A stretch of 24,942 nucleotides of DNA from Bacteroidales bacterium (lineage in GTDB: Bacteria; Bacteroidota; Bacteroidia; Bacteroidales; WCHB1-69). Numbering within the stretch: the first letter of the stretch is position 1; every line of letters starts with the position of its first letter. The notes below the pieces were generated by a model, which saw nothing but the letters and a program-made list of their open reading frames with translations, was not told where the DNA came from and made no database searches. A program made the translations under genes and the position numbers. The stretch is taken from contig JAAYQB010000025.1 in assembly GCA_012519525.1 (NCBI GenBank), positions 1 to 24,942 on the forward strand. The letters are read 5' to 3'. Below are positions 7,514 to 15,512 of the stretch, piece by piece.

Positions 7514-8833
7514 TTATTGTTTAATTACTTTACGTGTAATAATATCGTTGTTTGTGTATATTTTCACAAAATAGATACCGTTATTTAAGTGATTTACATC
7601 TATGAATTCAAAACCGCTTTTTAATGTAATAATAGCTTTTCCAAGTAAATCAACAATTTCTACTCTTTCTACTACAATATTTTCCGTTTTTATACGTAAC
7701 TCGTTTTTAATAGGATTAGGATAAATATTTATAGCAGATGTATAAGAAGTTATACTCGCCGTTGAGTCGTATTTTAAAGTATAAAACCAAGTCAATATAG
7801 GATGTCCGTCATTAATGCGAGGATGTGGAGATTTAAAATCTGTTGACCAATGAGTTTTCCCATAGTCAGCACCATTAAGACCATTTCCACTACCTGTACC
7901 TACAAATCCGTCTTGCGTCATTTGAAAGCTTGCATTTCCAAGCATATCATGCTCATCTACATTTCCTAAATCCTTTCCGATTCCCTGTATTCCTTGTGTA
8001 TAAGAATTACAAAAATAGCAGTTTTCAAATTTCCCCGTATCAGAGTTTTCACCACAAAAGCCGCCAAAAGTTGCTCCATTTATAGGATTCGTAACCGTAT
8101 ATGCACTTTTTACTTTGTTATTATTCAATCCGACAAATCCTCCGTTAGTACCGGGACCGGTTACTTTTCCTTTTGCAAAAGCATAGTTAATAAACATTCT
8201 TACGTTTGAAGTGTCGTTGATTCCAACAAAACCTCCGCCATAAGTAGTATTAGCAGTAACATCTACTTTTGCAAAACAATCCATAGCAGCAGCATAACTA
8301 CAATGTCCAACAAAACCACCCACTGCAGTATTTCCTTCAACAGTACCTTCAATAACACTACAAGAGTCAAATGCTACAAATTTAACAAAACCAGCAATAG
8401 CACCAACAGCAGTACCTCCTTTAATATCTACATTTTCAATAGATATAGTAGCTATTGTATTATAGTGATTATCATTGTCTCCACTAGCATAACCTAAGAG
8501 ACCGACATAATCATTAGTTCCGGAAATAAATAAATTAGAAATTACTTTCCAATTTCCTATTACATTCCCTTTAAAAGGATGATCAGCAGTACCAATAGGT
8601 GTCCATTCATGATTATCTAAATCAATATCTTCCGCAATCAAAATAGTTCTACCTTTAAAATCTTGTGTTCCATCATTGCATTGTTGAGCAACCCATGCCA
8701 ATTCTGCACCATTGGTAATGGTATAAATATTTTTATTGGGGGTAACCGGTGTTTTAGTGGTTCCATCCCATTTTTGAGCTATCGTAAAACTAACGATTGA
8801 CAATAAAACTGAAAGTATAAATATTTTTCTCAT
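7514..8833 (-). CDS. Secreted GLUG-repeat protein with T9SS type A sorting domain
   Basis: The 439-residue protein has a signal peptide (MRKIFILSVLLSIVSFTIAQ). Its middle section (about 100-290) contains recurring glycine-rich GLUG-like units such as YVGLLGYASG, AVGGFVGHCS, GGGFVGINDT, NGGFVGLNNN and FGGFCGEN, separated by about 25-35 residues. These units predict a repetitive right-handed beta-helix, as in adhesin-like surface proteins. The last 69 residues form a type A C-terminal sorting domain: YPNPIKNELRIK, VEIVDLLGKAI, HLNNGIYFVKI and ITRKVIKQ. T9SS cargo of this kind crosses the outer membrane and is attached or released after removal of the tail. The presence of the tail implies that a T9SS is encoded elsewhere in the genome. 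The gene appears monocistronic with its own promoter. Its ligand is unknown. Confidence 0.92.
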   Translation of the reverse strand: MRKIFILSVLLSIVSFTIAQKWDGTTKTPVTPNKNIYTITNGAELAWVAQQCNDGTQDFKGRTILIAEDIDLDNHEWTPIGTADHPFKGNVIGNWKVISNLFISGTNDYVGLLGYASGDNDNHYNTIATISIENVDIKGGTAVGAIAGFVKFVAFDSCSVIEGTVEGNTAVGGFVGHCSYAAAMDCFAKVDVTANTTYGGGFVGINDTSNVRMFINYAFAKGKVTGPGTNGGFVGLNNNKVKSAYTVTNPINGATFGGFCGENSDTGKFENCYFCNSYTQGIQGIGKDLGNVDEHDMLGNASFQMTQDGFVGTGSGNGLNGADYGKTHWSTDFKSPHPRINDGHPILTWFYTLKYDSTASITSYTSAINIYPNPIKNELRIKTENIVVERVEIVDLLGKAIITLKSGFEFIDVNHLNNGIYFVKIYTNNDIITRKVIKQ

Positions 8834-8864
8834 ATTGTATTAATTTTAGTATGTAAACAATGTA

Positions 8865-8895
8865 CAAAAATAAGTGTTTTAAATCAAAAAATCAA
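8865..8895 (-). promoter_or_regulatory. Putative Bacteroidota promoter of the T9SS protein gene
   Basis: Read on the minus strand, a TTG (8895-8893) is followed after 20 bases by TATTTTTG (8872-8865). This fits the Bacteroidota promoter pattern of a TTG-type -33 element and a TAnnTTTG -7 element. The start codon lies about 30 bases downstream. It is the best two-part promoter match I found in the window. Confidence 0.6.
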
Positions 8896-9030
8896 CAATT
8901 TTATCATTTTTTTTAATATTCATAAACTTAAGATAATGAAATGTTTGCAAAAATAATCAAAACATATTTCAAAATTTTATAAAAACATTATCTTTTTCAT
9001 GGAAGAATTAAGTCGATTCTAAAAAAACTT

Positions 9031-11376
9031 TTAGAAAGGATAACCTACTCCCACATTAAAAACTATATCTTTTAGCGATACTTTTTCATTAATCCATTGC
9101 ATATTATCATCTTTACTTGGATTATAAATTTGTAAAGCCGCATCTAACCTTAACACAAAAAACGACAAATCTAATCGCAACCCCACTCCGCTTCCGATAG
9201 CAATATCTTTGTAAAACTTATCCCATCTGAATTCTCCATTAGGTAAATCCATATTTTTTTTGAAGAGCCAAACGTTTCCCGCATCAACAAAAAAAGCAGT
9301 ATGCAGGTATTTATAAATCGGCGTTCGAAATTCTGCATTAAATTCTATTTTAATATCACCCGTACTTTCCAAGCGCGATGCTAATCCTTTATATGAACCG
9401 GGACCTAATGTTCGCAAACTCCAAGCTCTCATACTATTAGAACCTCCTAAATAAAAACTTTTCTCAAAAGGAAGTGTAATAGAATTTCTCGTTGTCGGAA
9501 TTCCTAAACCAATGTCGGTATGTAGCACAAAAGTGGATTTTTTTGCAATCATTATATTGTATGCTAAATCAATATTTGCCGACACATAACTTGCAAACGG
9601 AATACCCCAAAAATTATATTGATTGTTCTCATTTTTCTTTGCTTTAATTGATGCAAAAATAGCATAAAGTGAGTTGCCGTAAGATTCGGTATTAAAACGT
9701 AAAAGAAAGAAATTTTTACGTGCAATCCCTTTATAACTACTATAAACTAATTGATAATTTGTTCCTATAAGCAAGTGGTCTTTGTATTTTTCTTGGATAC
9801 GCTTACTGTATCGTTGAATATTCACTTTGAATAAAGAATCCGGATATATTTTAACTAAATTAATGTTTAAAACAGACAATATATGCGTGATTTGTGGTGA
9901 AGTTCTCCATTCATAGCGAAATCCTGTACTTGTGATAAAACGAGAGTAATTATCTTGTACTTGATAATTACTTCCTACATTTATAATCGTTTTAGCTCTA
10001 AACTTTTTCGGTACATTTTGTTGTTTAACCGGAAATAAAAACCTTGAAAACTCTAATCCGACATCTCCTCCCACTTCAAAATTACGGAATCGCCATTTGC
10101 GTTCACTATCATCGGACACCTGTCGCTGAAACTCATTGGCATACATTCCCGTAATAGAAAAAATTTCGCCGGATTTAAAAAAATTCCTATTCGAATAGCT
10201 TAGATTGACTCCTACTCCAAAATCTTTCCCAATATTTTTCCCTAATAAATCGTAATGAAAACTATTGCGTTCCATTTTCAAAAGCTGCACACTACAAGTT
10301 ACATAGCCCGTATCGGAAGTAATGTTGTTTTTACTTTCTTCTGTCTCACGATAGGTAATTTTAATAAAACTAAAATTTTTCATATCGTCGTAACGATTAT
10401 AAGTACGCTTAATTTCACTTACTTTGTATAAATCTCCCGGAAAAAAACTTAATGGATAAACTAAAGTTTTCGGTTTAAAATCAATTTTATCGGCATAATA
10501 AATAATATAGTAATTGGTATCCTTTTTATGTACTATTTCCGAATAATAAACAGTATCAACTTCCTTATCCGAACCGATAAAATTAGAAAATATCTCAATA
10601 TTTTTCACATAATATTTACGATGAAATCCTTCGTAAGTTTGCTCATCAATAGTATAGTAAGGATTGGATATTTCTATAGCAACATCTACAGTGTAATTTG
10701 TTAAGTTGCTATCTATTTTAAAAACAATATAGTTTTCGGTAAAATTATAATAACCTTTATTATTAAGCAATGTCGTTATGCGGCTACGTTCTTTGGAAAA
10801 AACATCCACATCAAAATTATTTCCTATTTTAATCATACATTGTGCCGTATCTTTTAGAACAAGTGATGCTATTTGACTATCTTTGATACGATACGTTATT
10901 TTATTAATTGTACATACATTGCCTGAAGTAATACGATAGATAATTTTAGCTTTTTTGCGTTTTAAAAATTCAACTTCAGGTTCAACTTTTACTTCAAAAT
11001 ATCCTTTATTTTTCATATAAAGAAGAATTTGAGACGTAGAATACTCCATTAAAGAAGTATCTAATAACACTAAAGGTTCTCCAAAATTTTTACGAAACCA
11101 CTGTTTGGTTTTATTGTCTTTTGTCGAATCTTTTGGAGTTGCTGATTGATAAATTCCCGCTTTCCAAAAAAAAAGATTAAGGAATTTTTTATTGGTATTG
11201 GGTCGTACAACATAAATAATATCATTGGTGGGAACTTCTTTTTTGTCGGCAACGACTTTATTTTTAACAAGCATATACTGCCCTTCTTCTAATTTTTTAG
11301 TAGGAACACAAGAGCTAAAAAAAAGAAGTATTCCTATAGAGAGCAATAAATGATGCTTATTTTTTATTCTCACCAT
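9031..11376 (-). CDS. tamL: Omp85-family outer-membrane lipoprotein, TamL type
   Basis: The 781-residue protein starts with a lipoprotein signal peptide ending in the lipobox FSSC (lipidated Cys23). A periplasmic section (about 30-430) follows with POTRA-like beta-alpha units, for example TSQILLYMKNKGYFEVKVEP and LLNNKGYYNFTENYIVFKID. The C-terminal half is a beta-barrel of the bacterial surface antigen/Omp85 type. It contains LGGSNSMRAWSLRTLGPGSY, whose R650 corresponds to the conserved L6 loop arginine of the family, and ends in an aromatic residue (VGVGYPF), the usual barrel signal. Bacteroidota TamL proteins are lipidated relatives of TamA/BamA that help assemble outer-membrane proteins. 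TamB, the usual partner, is not in this window. The gene is the third of a probable ftsK-lolA-tamL transcript, 12 bases after the lolA-like gene. Confidence 0.9.
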   Translation of the reverse strand: MVRIKNKHHLLLSIGILLFFSSCVPTKKLEEGQYMLVKNKVVADKKEVPTNDIIYVVRPNTNKKFLNLFFWKAGIYQSATPKDSTKDNKTKQWFRKNFGEPLVLLDTSLMEYSTSQILLYMKNKGYFEVKVEPEVEFLKRKKAKIIYRITSGNVCTINKITYRIKDSQIASLVLKDTAQCMIKIGNNFDVDVFSKERSRITTLLNNKGYYNFTENYIVFKIDSNLTNYTVDVAIEISNPYYTIDEQTYEGFHRKYYVKNIEIFSNFIGSDKEVDTVYYSEIVHKKDTNYYIIYYADKIDFKPKTLVYPLSFFPGDLYKVSEIKRTYNRYDDMKNFSFIKITYRETEESKNNITSDTGYVTCSVQLLKMERNSFHYDLLGKNIGKDFGVGVNLSYSNRNFFKSGEIFSITGMYANEFQRQVSDDSERKWRFRNFEVGGDVGLEFSRFLFPVKQQNVPKKFRAKTIINVGSNYQVQDNYSRFITSTGFRYEWRTSPQITHILSVLNINLVKIYPDSLFKVNIQRYSKRIQEKYKDHLLIGTNYQLVYSSYKGIARKNFFLLRFNTESYGNSLYAIFASIKAKKNENNQYNFWGIPFASYVSANIDLAYNIMIAKKSTFVLHTDIGLGIPTTRNSITLPFEKSFYLGGSNSMRAWSLRTLGPGSYKGLASRLESTGDIKIEFNAEFRTPIYKYLHTAFFVDAGNVWLFKKNMDLPNGEFRWDKFYKDIAIGSGVGLRLDLSFFVLRLDAALQIYNPSKDDNMQWINEKVSLKDIVFNVGVGYPF

Positions 11377-11388
11377 TTTGTTAGAGTT

Positions 11389-12048
11389 TTATCTCATATC
11401 AATTATTTCTATACCTTGATATTGTGATGGATTAAAGACAAATACACTATCGTTGATGGTAGGGTTTTTAATAAAGCTATCAAATGAATAAGTGTAAGTA
11501 TATCCATCTCTTTCCGAAATGCTTATTTTTAAAATTTCTTGTTTATTTTTATTGATAATTATCCGAATCTTGAAAAATGTAGCTGCTTGTAATGGATATA
11601 AATCAATGATTTGAATTGTTATTCCTTTTTCTGAAGTTTCGCGTATGAATGCTGAACGATAATATTTATGATAATTAGTAATTAATTTAATGGGATTAAT
11701 AGCATTCTCATCATCTTGGGAATCGTAGTACGAAATTGTTACTTCATTTTGGTCGGGTAAATAACTCCATACGTTTACAGAATCGCAATACACATGTTGT
11801 GAAGGTAAAATTAATTTGTATTTATCCCCTTTTACCGAAACATTTCCTTTTATCGTACTTAACGTCTTATTATCTTTTTCGGTTTGTAATGAAAATTTTA
11901 TTCCTGCTGACTTTATCTTTTTTAGCTTTTCTTGAATACTTTTAAGAATAGTAACTGATTGGTCATCTTGAATTTTCTTTGTTTGTGTTTGCGAAAATGT
12001 CAATCCGAAACAAAGCAACCATCCTAATATGTAAAAATATTTTTTCAT
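11389..12048 (-). CDS. LolA-like outer-membrane lipoprotein carrier protein
   Basis: The 219-residue protein has a cleavable signal peptide (MKKYFYILGWLLCFGLTFSQ). A LolA/LolB-like fold follows: a first amphipathic helix (SVTILKSIQEKLKKIKSAGI), beta-strands IKFSLQTEK and IKGNVSVKGDKYKLILP, then DSVNVWSYLPDQNEVTISYY, which resembles the LolA lid region. LolA shuttles triacylated lipoproteins through the periplasm from LolCDE to the outer membrane. The position directly after ftsK and before the lipoprotein TamL fits envelope biogenesis. The ftsK-lolA order recurs in Bacteroidota. Sequence identity to proteobacterial LolA is expected to be low, so the call rests on pattern and synteny. Confidence 0.82.
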   Translation of the reverse strand: MKKYFYILGWLLCFGLTFSQTQTKKIQDDQSVTILKSIQEKLKKIKSAGIKFSLQTEKDNKTLSTIKGNVSVKGDKYKLILPSQHVYCDSVNVWSYLPDQNEVTISYYDSQDDENAINPIKLITNYHKYYRSAFIRETSEKGITIQIIDLYPLQAATFFKIRIIINKNKQEILKISISERDGYTYTYSFDSFIKNPTINDSVFVFNPSQYQGIEIIDMR

Positions 12049-12103
12049 TTATTTTTTTATTTTAAAATACTTATATGAAAAAACCGCACCAAACTAAATT
12101 TTT

Positions 12104-14689
12104 TTATACAATTCCTAATTCATTTAATTTTTCTTCCAATACTGTAGGGTCTTTAATGCGAACTTCTCTGGCTTTACTTCCTTCAAAAGGACCGACTATT
12201 CCCTCGCGTTCGAGCTGATCCATGATTCTTCCTGCACGATTATATCCCAATTTTAATTTCCGTTGCAAAAGAGAAGTTGACCCATGACCAGTATTTACCA
12301 CCACCCATGCTGCATCTGCAAACATAGGGTCAATATCTCCATCATCAGCCTCCTGTCCGCTACTTTCTTGTTCTTCAGGTACTTCAGGAAGCATAAAAGC
12401 TGTTGCAAATCCGTTTTGCTCTCCAATAAAATCACACACTTTTGCAACCTCCGGTGTATCTACCAATGCACATTGCAAACGAACGACATCATTTCCTGTA
12501 GAAATAAGCATATCGCCTTTCCCTATCAAACGCTCTGCACCTCCGGTATCTAAAATCGTTCGTGAGTCTATTTTAGACGACACTTTGAAAGCAATACGAG
12601 CGGGAAAATTTGCTTTAATAACACCCGTAATAATATTAACCGAAGGTCGCTGAGTAGCAATAATCAAATGTATCCCTATGGCACGTGCCAACTGTGCTAA
12701 GCGAGCAATAGGAGCTTCGATTTCACGTCCGGCTGTCATAATGCTGTCGGCAAACTCGTCAAACACTAAAACAATATAAGGTAAAAATCGATGTCCTTTT
12801 TCAGGATTTAAGCGACGAGCTTTGTATTTTTCATTGTATTCTATAATATTTCTACATTGTGCTTCTTTTAAAAGATCGTAACGAAGGTCCATTTCTACAC
12901 ATAAAGAATTCAAAGTACGAACTACTTTTTTAGTATCAGTAATAATTGCTTCATCAACATCAGGAAGTTTCGCTAAATAATGACGTTCTATCTTTGAATA
13001 TAAAGTTAATTCCACTTTCTTAGGATCAACTAATACTAATTTTAATTCAGCAGGATGTTTTTTATAAAGCAATGAAATCAAAACAGCATTGAGTCCGACC
13101 GACTTTCCTTGTCCCGTAGCTCCTGCCATTAGTACGTGCGGCATTTTTGTCAAATCAAAAACAAAAACTTCGTTCGATATGGTTTTCCCAATAGCTATGG
13201 GCAATACCATCTTCCCCGTGTTTTGAAATTTTTCCGAGCTAACGGTTGCTTTCATTGGAACTATTTTCGGAGTAGAATTAGGGACTTCTATCCCAATGGT
13301 TCCTTTTCCCGGCATTGGTGCAATAATCCTAATTCCTAAAGCCGAAAGAGACAATGCTATATCATCTTCAAGATTTTTAATTTTACTAATACGCACTCCG
13401 GGTGCAGGAACAATTTCATATAAAGTAACCGTAGGACCTTCAATAGCACTAATAGACTGTATCTGAACACCATAGTTCATCAAAGTATCTTGTATACGAA
13501 GTTTATTTGCTTTAATCTCCGCTTCTTTTTCTTCAATCGAACGAACGGCATTAGGATATTCTTCTAATAAGTCAACAGGTGGAAATACATAGTGAGGCAA
13601 CTCATCATGAGGATCGTAAGGTTCTAATATTTTCTCCTCGTTTTCAAAGGACTCATCCTCTTCCGTTTCTTCCGTTTCTGAAACAACAGAGAGAGCTATT
13701 TCGTTTTCTTCTTCATCATTAATAATAATATCATTACCTCCAATAGGCTCTCTATCATCAACAAGAGGTTCTACAGGTTGAGAAGCAACAATTTCGCTTT
13801 TTAAAAGGGATTCTCTGTTTTCTTGCATCACCATAATAGCCTTACTTTCAGAAATTTCCACATCGTCTGCTTCTGCTTGAGAAAATGATTCTACTGCTGT
13901 TGCCGGAGTTTCTGTTTCTTCTTCGGTATCACCTGCTTGATTTTTATTTCTTCTAAAAATTTTAGAAAAAATTGACCGACGGCGATTATTTGTATTTTCT
14001 TCAACCTTTTTTTCTTCATTTTCTTCATTTTCAACTTCTTCTTTTGCCGGAAATAAAGATGCAAAGGTTAATTCGGCAAATATGACAAGCGATGTTACTG
14101 CAATAAAAATCATTAGTAGGATAAATCCTATTAGTCCTATAGAACTTTCTATTAACGAGGAACTTAATTGATTTCCAACATCACCGCCCAACCAACTATA
14201 TTCTTGCGATTTTCCAAATAACGCACCTAACATCAGCGAAATCCATAAAACAGAAATCAATGTGATAGAGATGGTTCTAAAAGGAGGCAATAAGTTTTTC
14301 TTTGCCATTAAATAGACAGATAATAGAAAAAATAAAAATAAAAACCCAAAAGAGGCGATGCCAAATCCACTCTTAATAAATAAAAACGAAAAATAAAGTC
14401 CTAATATCCCTAAACTATTGGCAGCTTTATCCGATGTTGTAAGTGTTTGAATAAAATTAGCATTATAAATTGAGTCATCTGCTTCGTATGTATAAAAAAA
14501 AGATATAAAAGATGAAAAAAGAAAAATAGTAAATAAAAATAAAAAAACGCCTAAAATTAAATGAAATTTAGGATTTTTTAAAAACAAAACAAACGAGCTA
14601 TTACTACTCTTTGTTTTAGGTGCCTTTTTTTCCTTTTTTTTAGTCGCCTTTTTCGTAACAGACTTGTTACTAATTATTTTATTTGCCAT
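12104..14689 (-). CDS. ftsK: FtsK/SpoIIIE-family DNA translocase
   Basis: The 861-residue protein pumps chromosomal DNA through the closing septum and activates dimer resolution. The N-terminus (about 1-210) begins with a lysine-rich cytoplasmic tail and then shows four or five membrane segments (about 43-67, 93-128, 141-158, 183-209). A linker from about 215 to 365 is very rich in Glu/Asp. The motor domain has Walker A GATGQGKS (523-530) and Walker B IVLVFDEFAD (D644, E645), plus the RPSVNIITGVIKANFPARIA segment conserved in FtsK. The last 70 residues form the winged-helix gamma domain (GSTSLLQRKLKLGYNRAGRI), which reads the polar KOPS sequences. The start is MANKIISNKS. The lolA-like gene begins 55 bases downstream. 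Confidence 0.97.
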   Translation of the reverse strand: MANKIISNKSVTKKATKKKEKKAPKTKSSNSSFVLFLKNPKFHLILGVFLFLFTIFLFSSFISFFYTYEADDSIYNANFIQTLTTSDKAANSLGILGLYFSFLFIKSGFGIASFGFLFLFFLLSVYLMAKKNLLPPFRTISITLISVLWISLMLGALFGKSQEYSWLGGDVGNQLSSSLIESSIGLIGFILLMIFIAVTSLVIFAELTFASLFPAKEEVENEENEEKKVEENTNNRRRSIFSKIFRRNKNQAGDTEEETETPATAVESFSQAEADDVEISESKAIMVMQENRESLLKSEIVASQPVEPLVDDREPIGGNDIIINDEEENEIALSVVSETEETEEDESFENEEKILEPYDPHDELPHYVFPPVDLLEEYPNAVRSIEEKEAEIKANKLRIQDTLMNYGVQIQSISAIEGPTVTLYEIVPAPGVRISKIKNLEDDIALSLSALGIRIIAPMPGKGTIGIEVPNSTPKIVPMKATVSSEKFQNTGKMVLPIAIGKTISNEVFVFDLTKMPHVLMAGATGQGKSVGLNAVLISLLYKKHPAELKLVLVDPKKVELTLYSKIERHYLAKLPDVDEAIITDTKKVVRTLNSLCVEMDLRYDLLKEAQCRNIIEYNEKYKARRLNPEKGHRFLPYIVLVFDEFADSIMTAGREIEAPIARLAQLARAIGIHLIIATQRPSVNIITGVIKANFPARIAFKVSSKIDSRTILDTGGAERLIGKGDMLISTGNDVVRLQCALVDTPEVAKVCDFIGEQNGFATAFMLPEVPEEQESSGQEADDGDIDPMFADAAWVVVNTGHGSTSLLQRKLKLGYNRAGRIMDQLEREGIVGPFEGSKAREVRIKDPTVLEEKLNELGIV

Positions 14690-14779
14690 ATACCTAAAAT
14701 TATTTGTTGTTTTTATTTGTGAATTTTAACGAATTTAGCATGATTTATCAACAAATATTTTATATCAAAATTAATAATA

Positions 14780-14787
14780 CAAATATA
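14780..14787 (-). promoter_or_regulatory. Putative -7 box (TATATTTG) upstream of ftsK
   Basis: On the minus strand TATATTTG matches TAnnTTTG and lies about 90 bases before the ftsK ATG. No TTG element is visible at the expected distance, so only half of the promoter pattern is supported. Confidence 0.35.
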
Positions 14788-14829
14788 ATAAACTATTTTA
14801 TTTTAAGAAAAGCTGTTAAGAAATTTTTA

Positions 14830-14854
14830 CAAACAATAAAATGTTAATTGTTTG
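14830..14854. repeat. Inverted repeat between the sppA cluster and ftsK
   Basis: CAAACAAT (14830-14837) and ATTGTTTG (14847-14854) are perfect 8-base inverted arms around a 9-base spacer. The repeat sits 29 bases past the stop of the last gene of the sppA cluster and upstream of the putative ftsK -7 box. It could end the cluster's transcript or bind a regulator of ftsK. No U-run follows on the minus strand, so a standard intrinsic terminator is not supported. Confidence 0.35.
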
Positions 14855-14882
14855 CTACTAAAATAGAACACTATTGCTTGTC

Positions 14883-15512
14883 TCACTTTGCTAAAAAAGT
14901 TGCAGGAAATCGAATAAAATCATTGCTTTCTTTTAAAGCAAGCTTTTTATCTCTAAAAACAAGATACAAAACATTATCAATAGATTGAATTTCAATCTCA
15001 TCTAAATTTATTCCATAAATAATCAAGGTGTTTTTCGTTTTTTTGTAACCTGTAAAATTAGTTGGATTTTCCCATTGTTCTACATAAATTTCTTCAAAAT
15101 TACCTTCGGTTATTCTTATCGAATCTGTTTCTATTATACGGATAATTGATAAAACTGTTGATGTAATTCTACGATCCTGCCTAATCTGTTCCGTTTGTTC
15201 CGTTTCAAGAAGAAACGTTGAATCGATATCAGCTGTATTTACTTCACTTATTACATCTTCTGTTTGAGACAAAGTATCTTTTGTTTCAACAACTTCTTTT
15301 TTGCCGATTTTTAAGGCAATCGGTTTTCTTTCAACACTGTCTTTTTCGTTTACAGCCAATACATATTCTATTTTATTGGTGTTCGATTTAGTAAAGCGTT
15401 TGGTAAAGTATTTGATAACACCAAAATAATCTATTATAACCGAAAAGATAATCCCGATAAGAAAACCTATTGATAAATAGATTAAATTTAATTTTTTTCT
15501 TTGAGTTAACAT
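14883..15512 (-). CDS. Single-pass membrane protein of unknown function (sppA cluster)
   Basis: I do not recognise this 209-residue protein. It has a short positively charged N-terminus, one membrane helix (about 9-30, LNLIYLSIGFLIGIIFSVII), then a basic patch and an acidic/threonine-rich periplasmic stretch (about 45-125). The C-terminal part (about 145-209) looks globular and beta-rich: NTLIIYGINLDEIEIQSI, NVLYLVFRDKKLAL, FIRFPATFLAK. The helix plus following positive residues leaves orientation ambiguous, with the bulk probably periplasmic. Its ATG follows the sppA TAA with no base between, so translation is likely coupled and the product may work with SppA. It is the last gene of the cluster. 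Confidence 0.8.
   Translation of the reverse strand: MLTQRKKLNLIYLSIGFLIGIIFSVIIDYFGVIKYFTKRFTKSNTNKIEYVLAVNEKDSVERKPIALKIGKKEVVETKDTLSQTEDVISEVNTADIDSTFLLETEQTEQIRQDRRITSTVLSIIRIIETDSIRITEGNFEEIYVEQWENPTNFTGYKKTKNTLIIYGINLDEIEIQSIDNVLYLVFRDKKLALKESNDFIRFPATFLAK

Noticed and set aside
9017..9036. Hairpin TTCTAAAA/TTTTAGAA at the end of tamL
   Set aside because: It overlaps the stop codon, is made of A/T pairs almost entirely, and has no U-run after it, so it is not a credible terminator.
13620..14055. Acidic low-complexity stretch in ftsK as a possible repeat or insertion
   Set aside because: It is the variable linker between the membrane part and motor domain that FtsK proteins normally have. 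The frame is intact.
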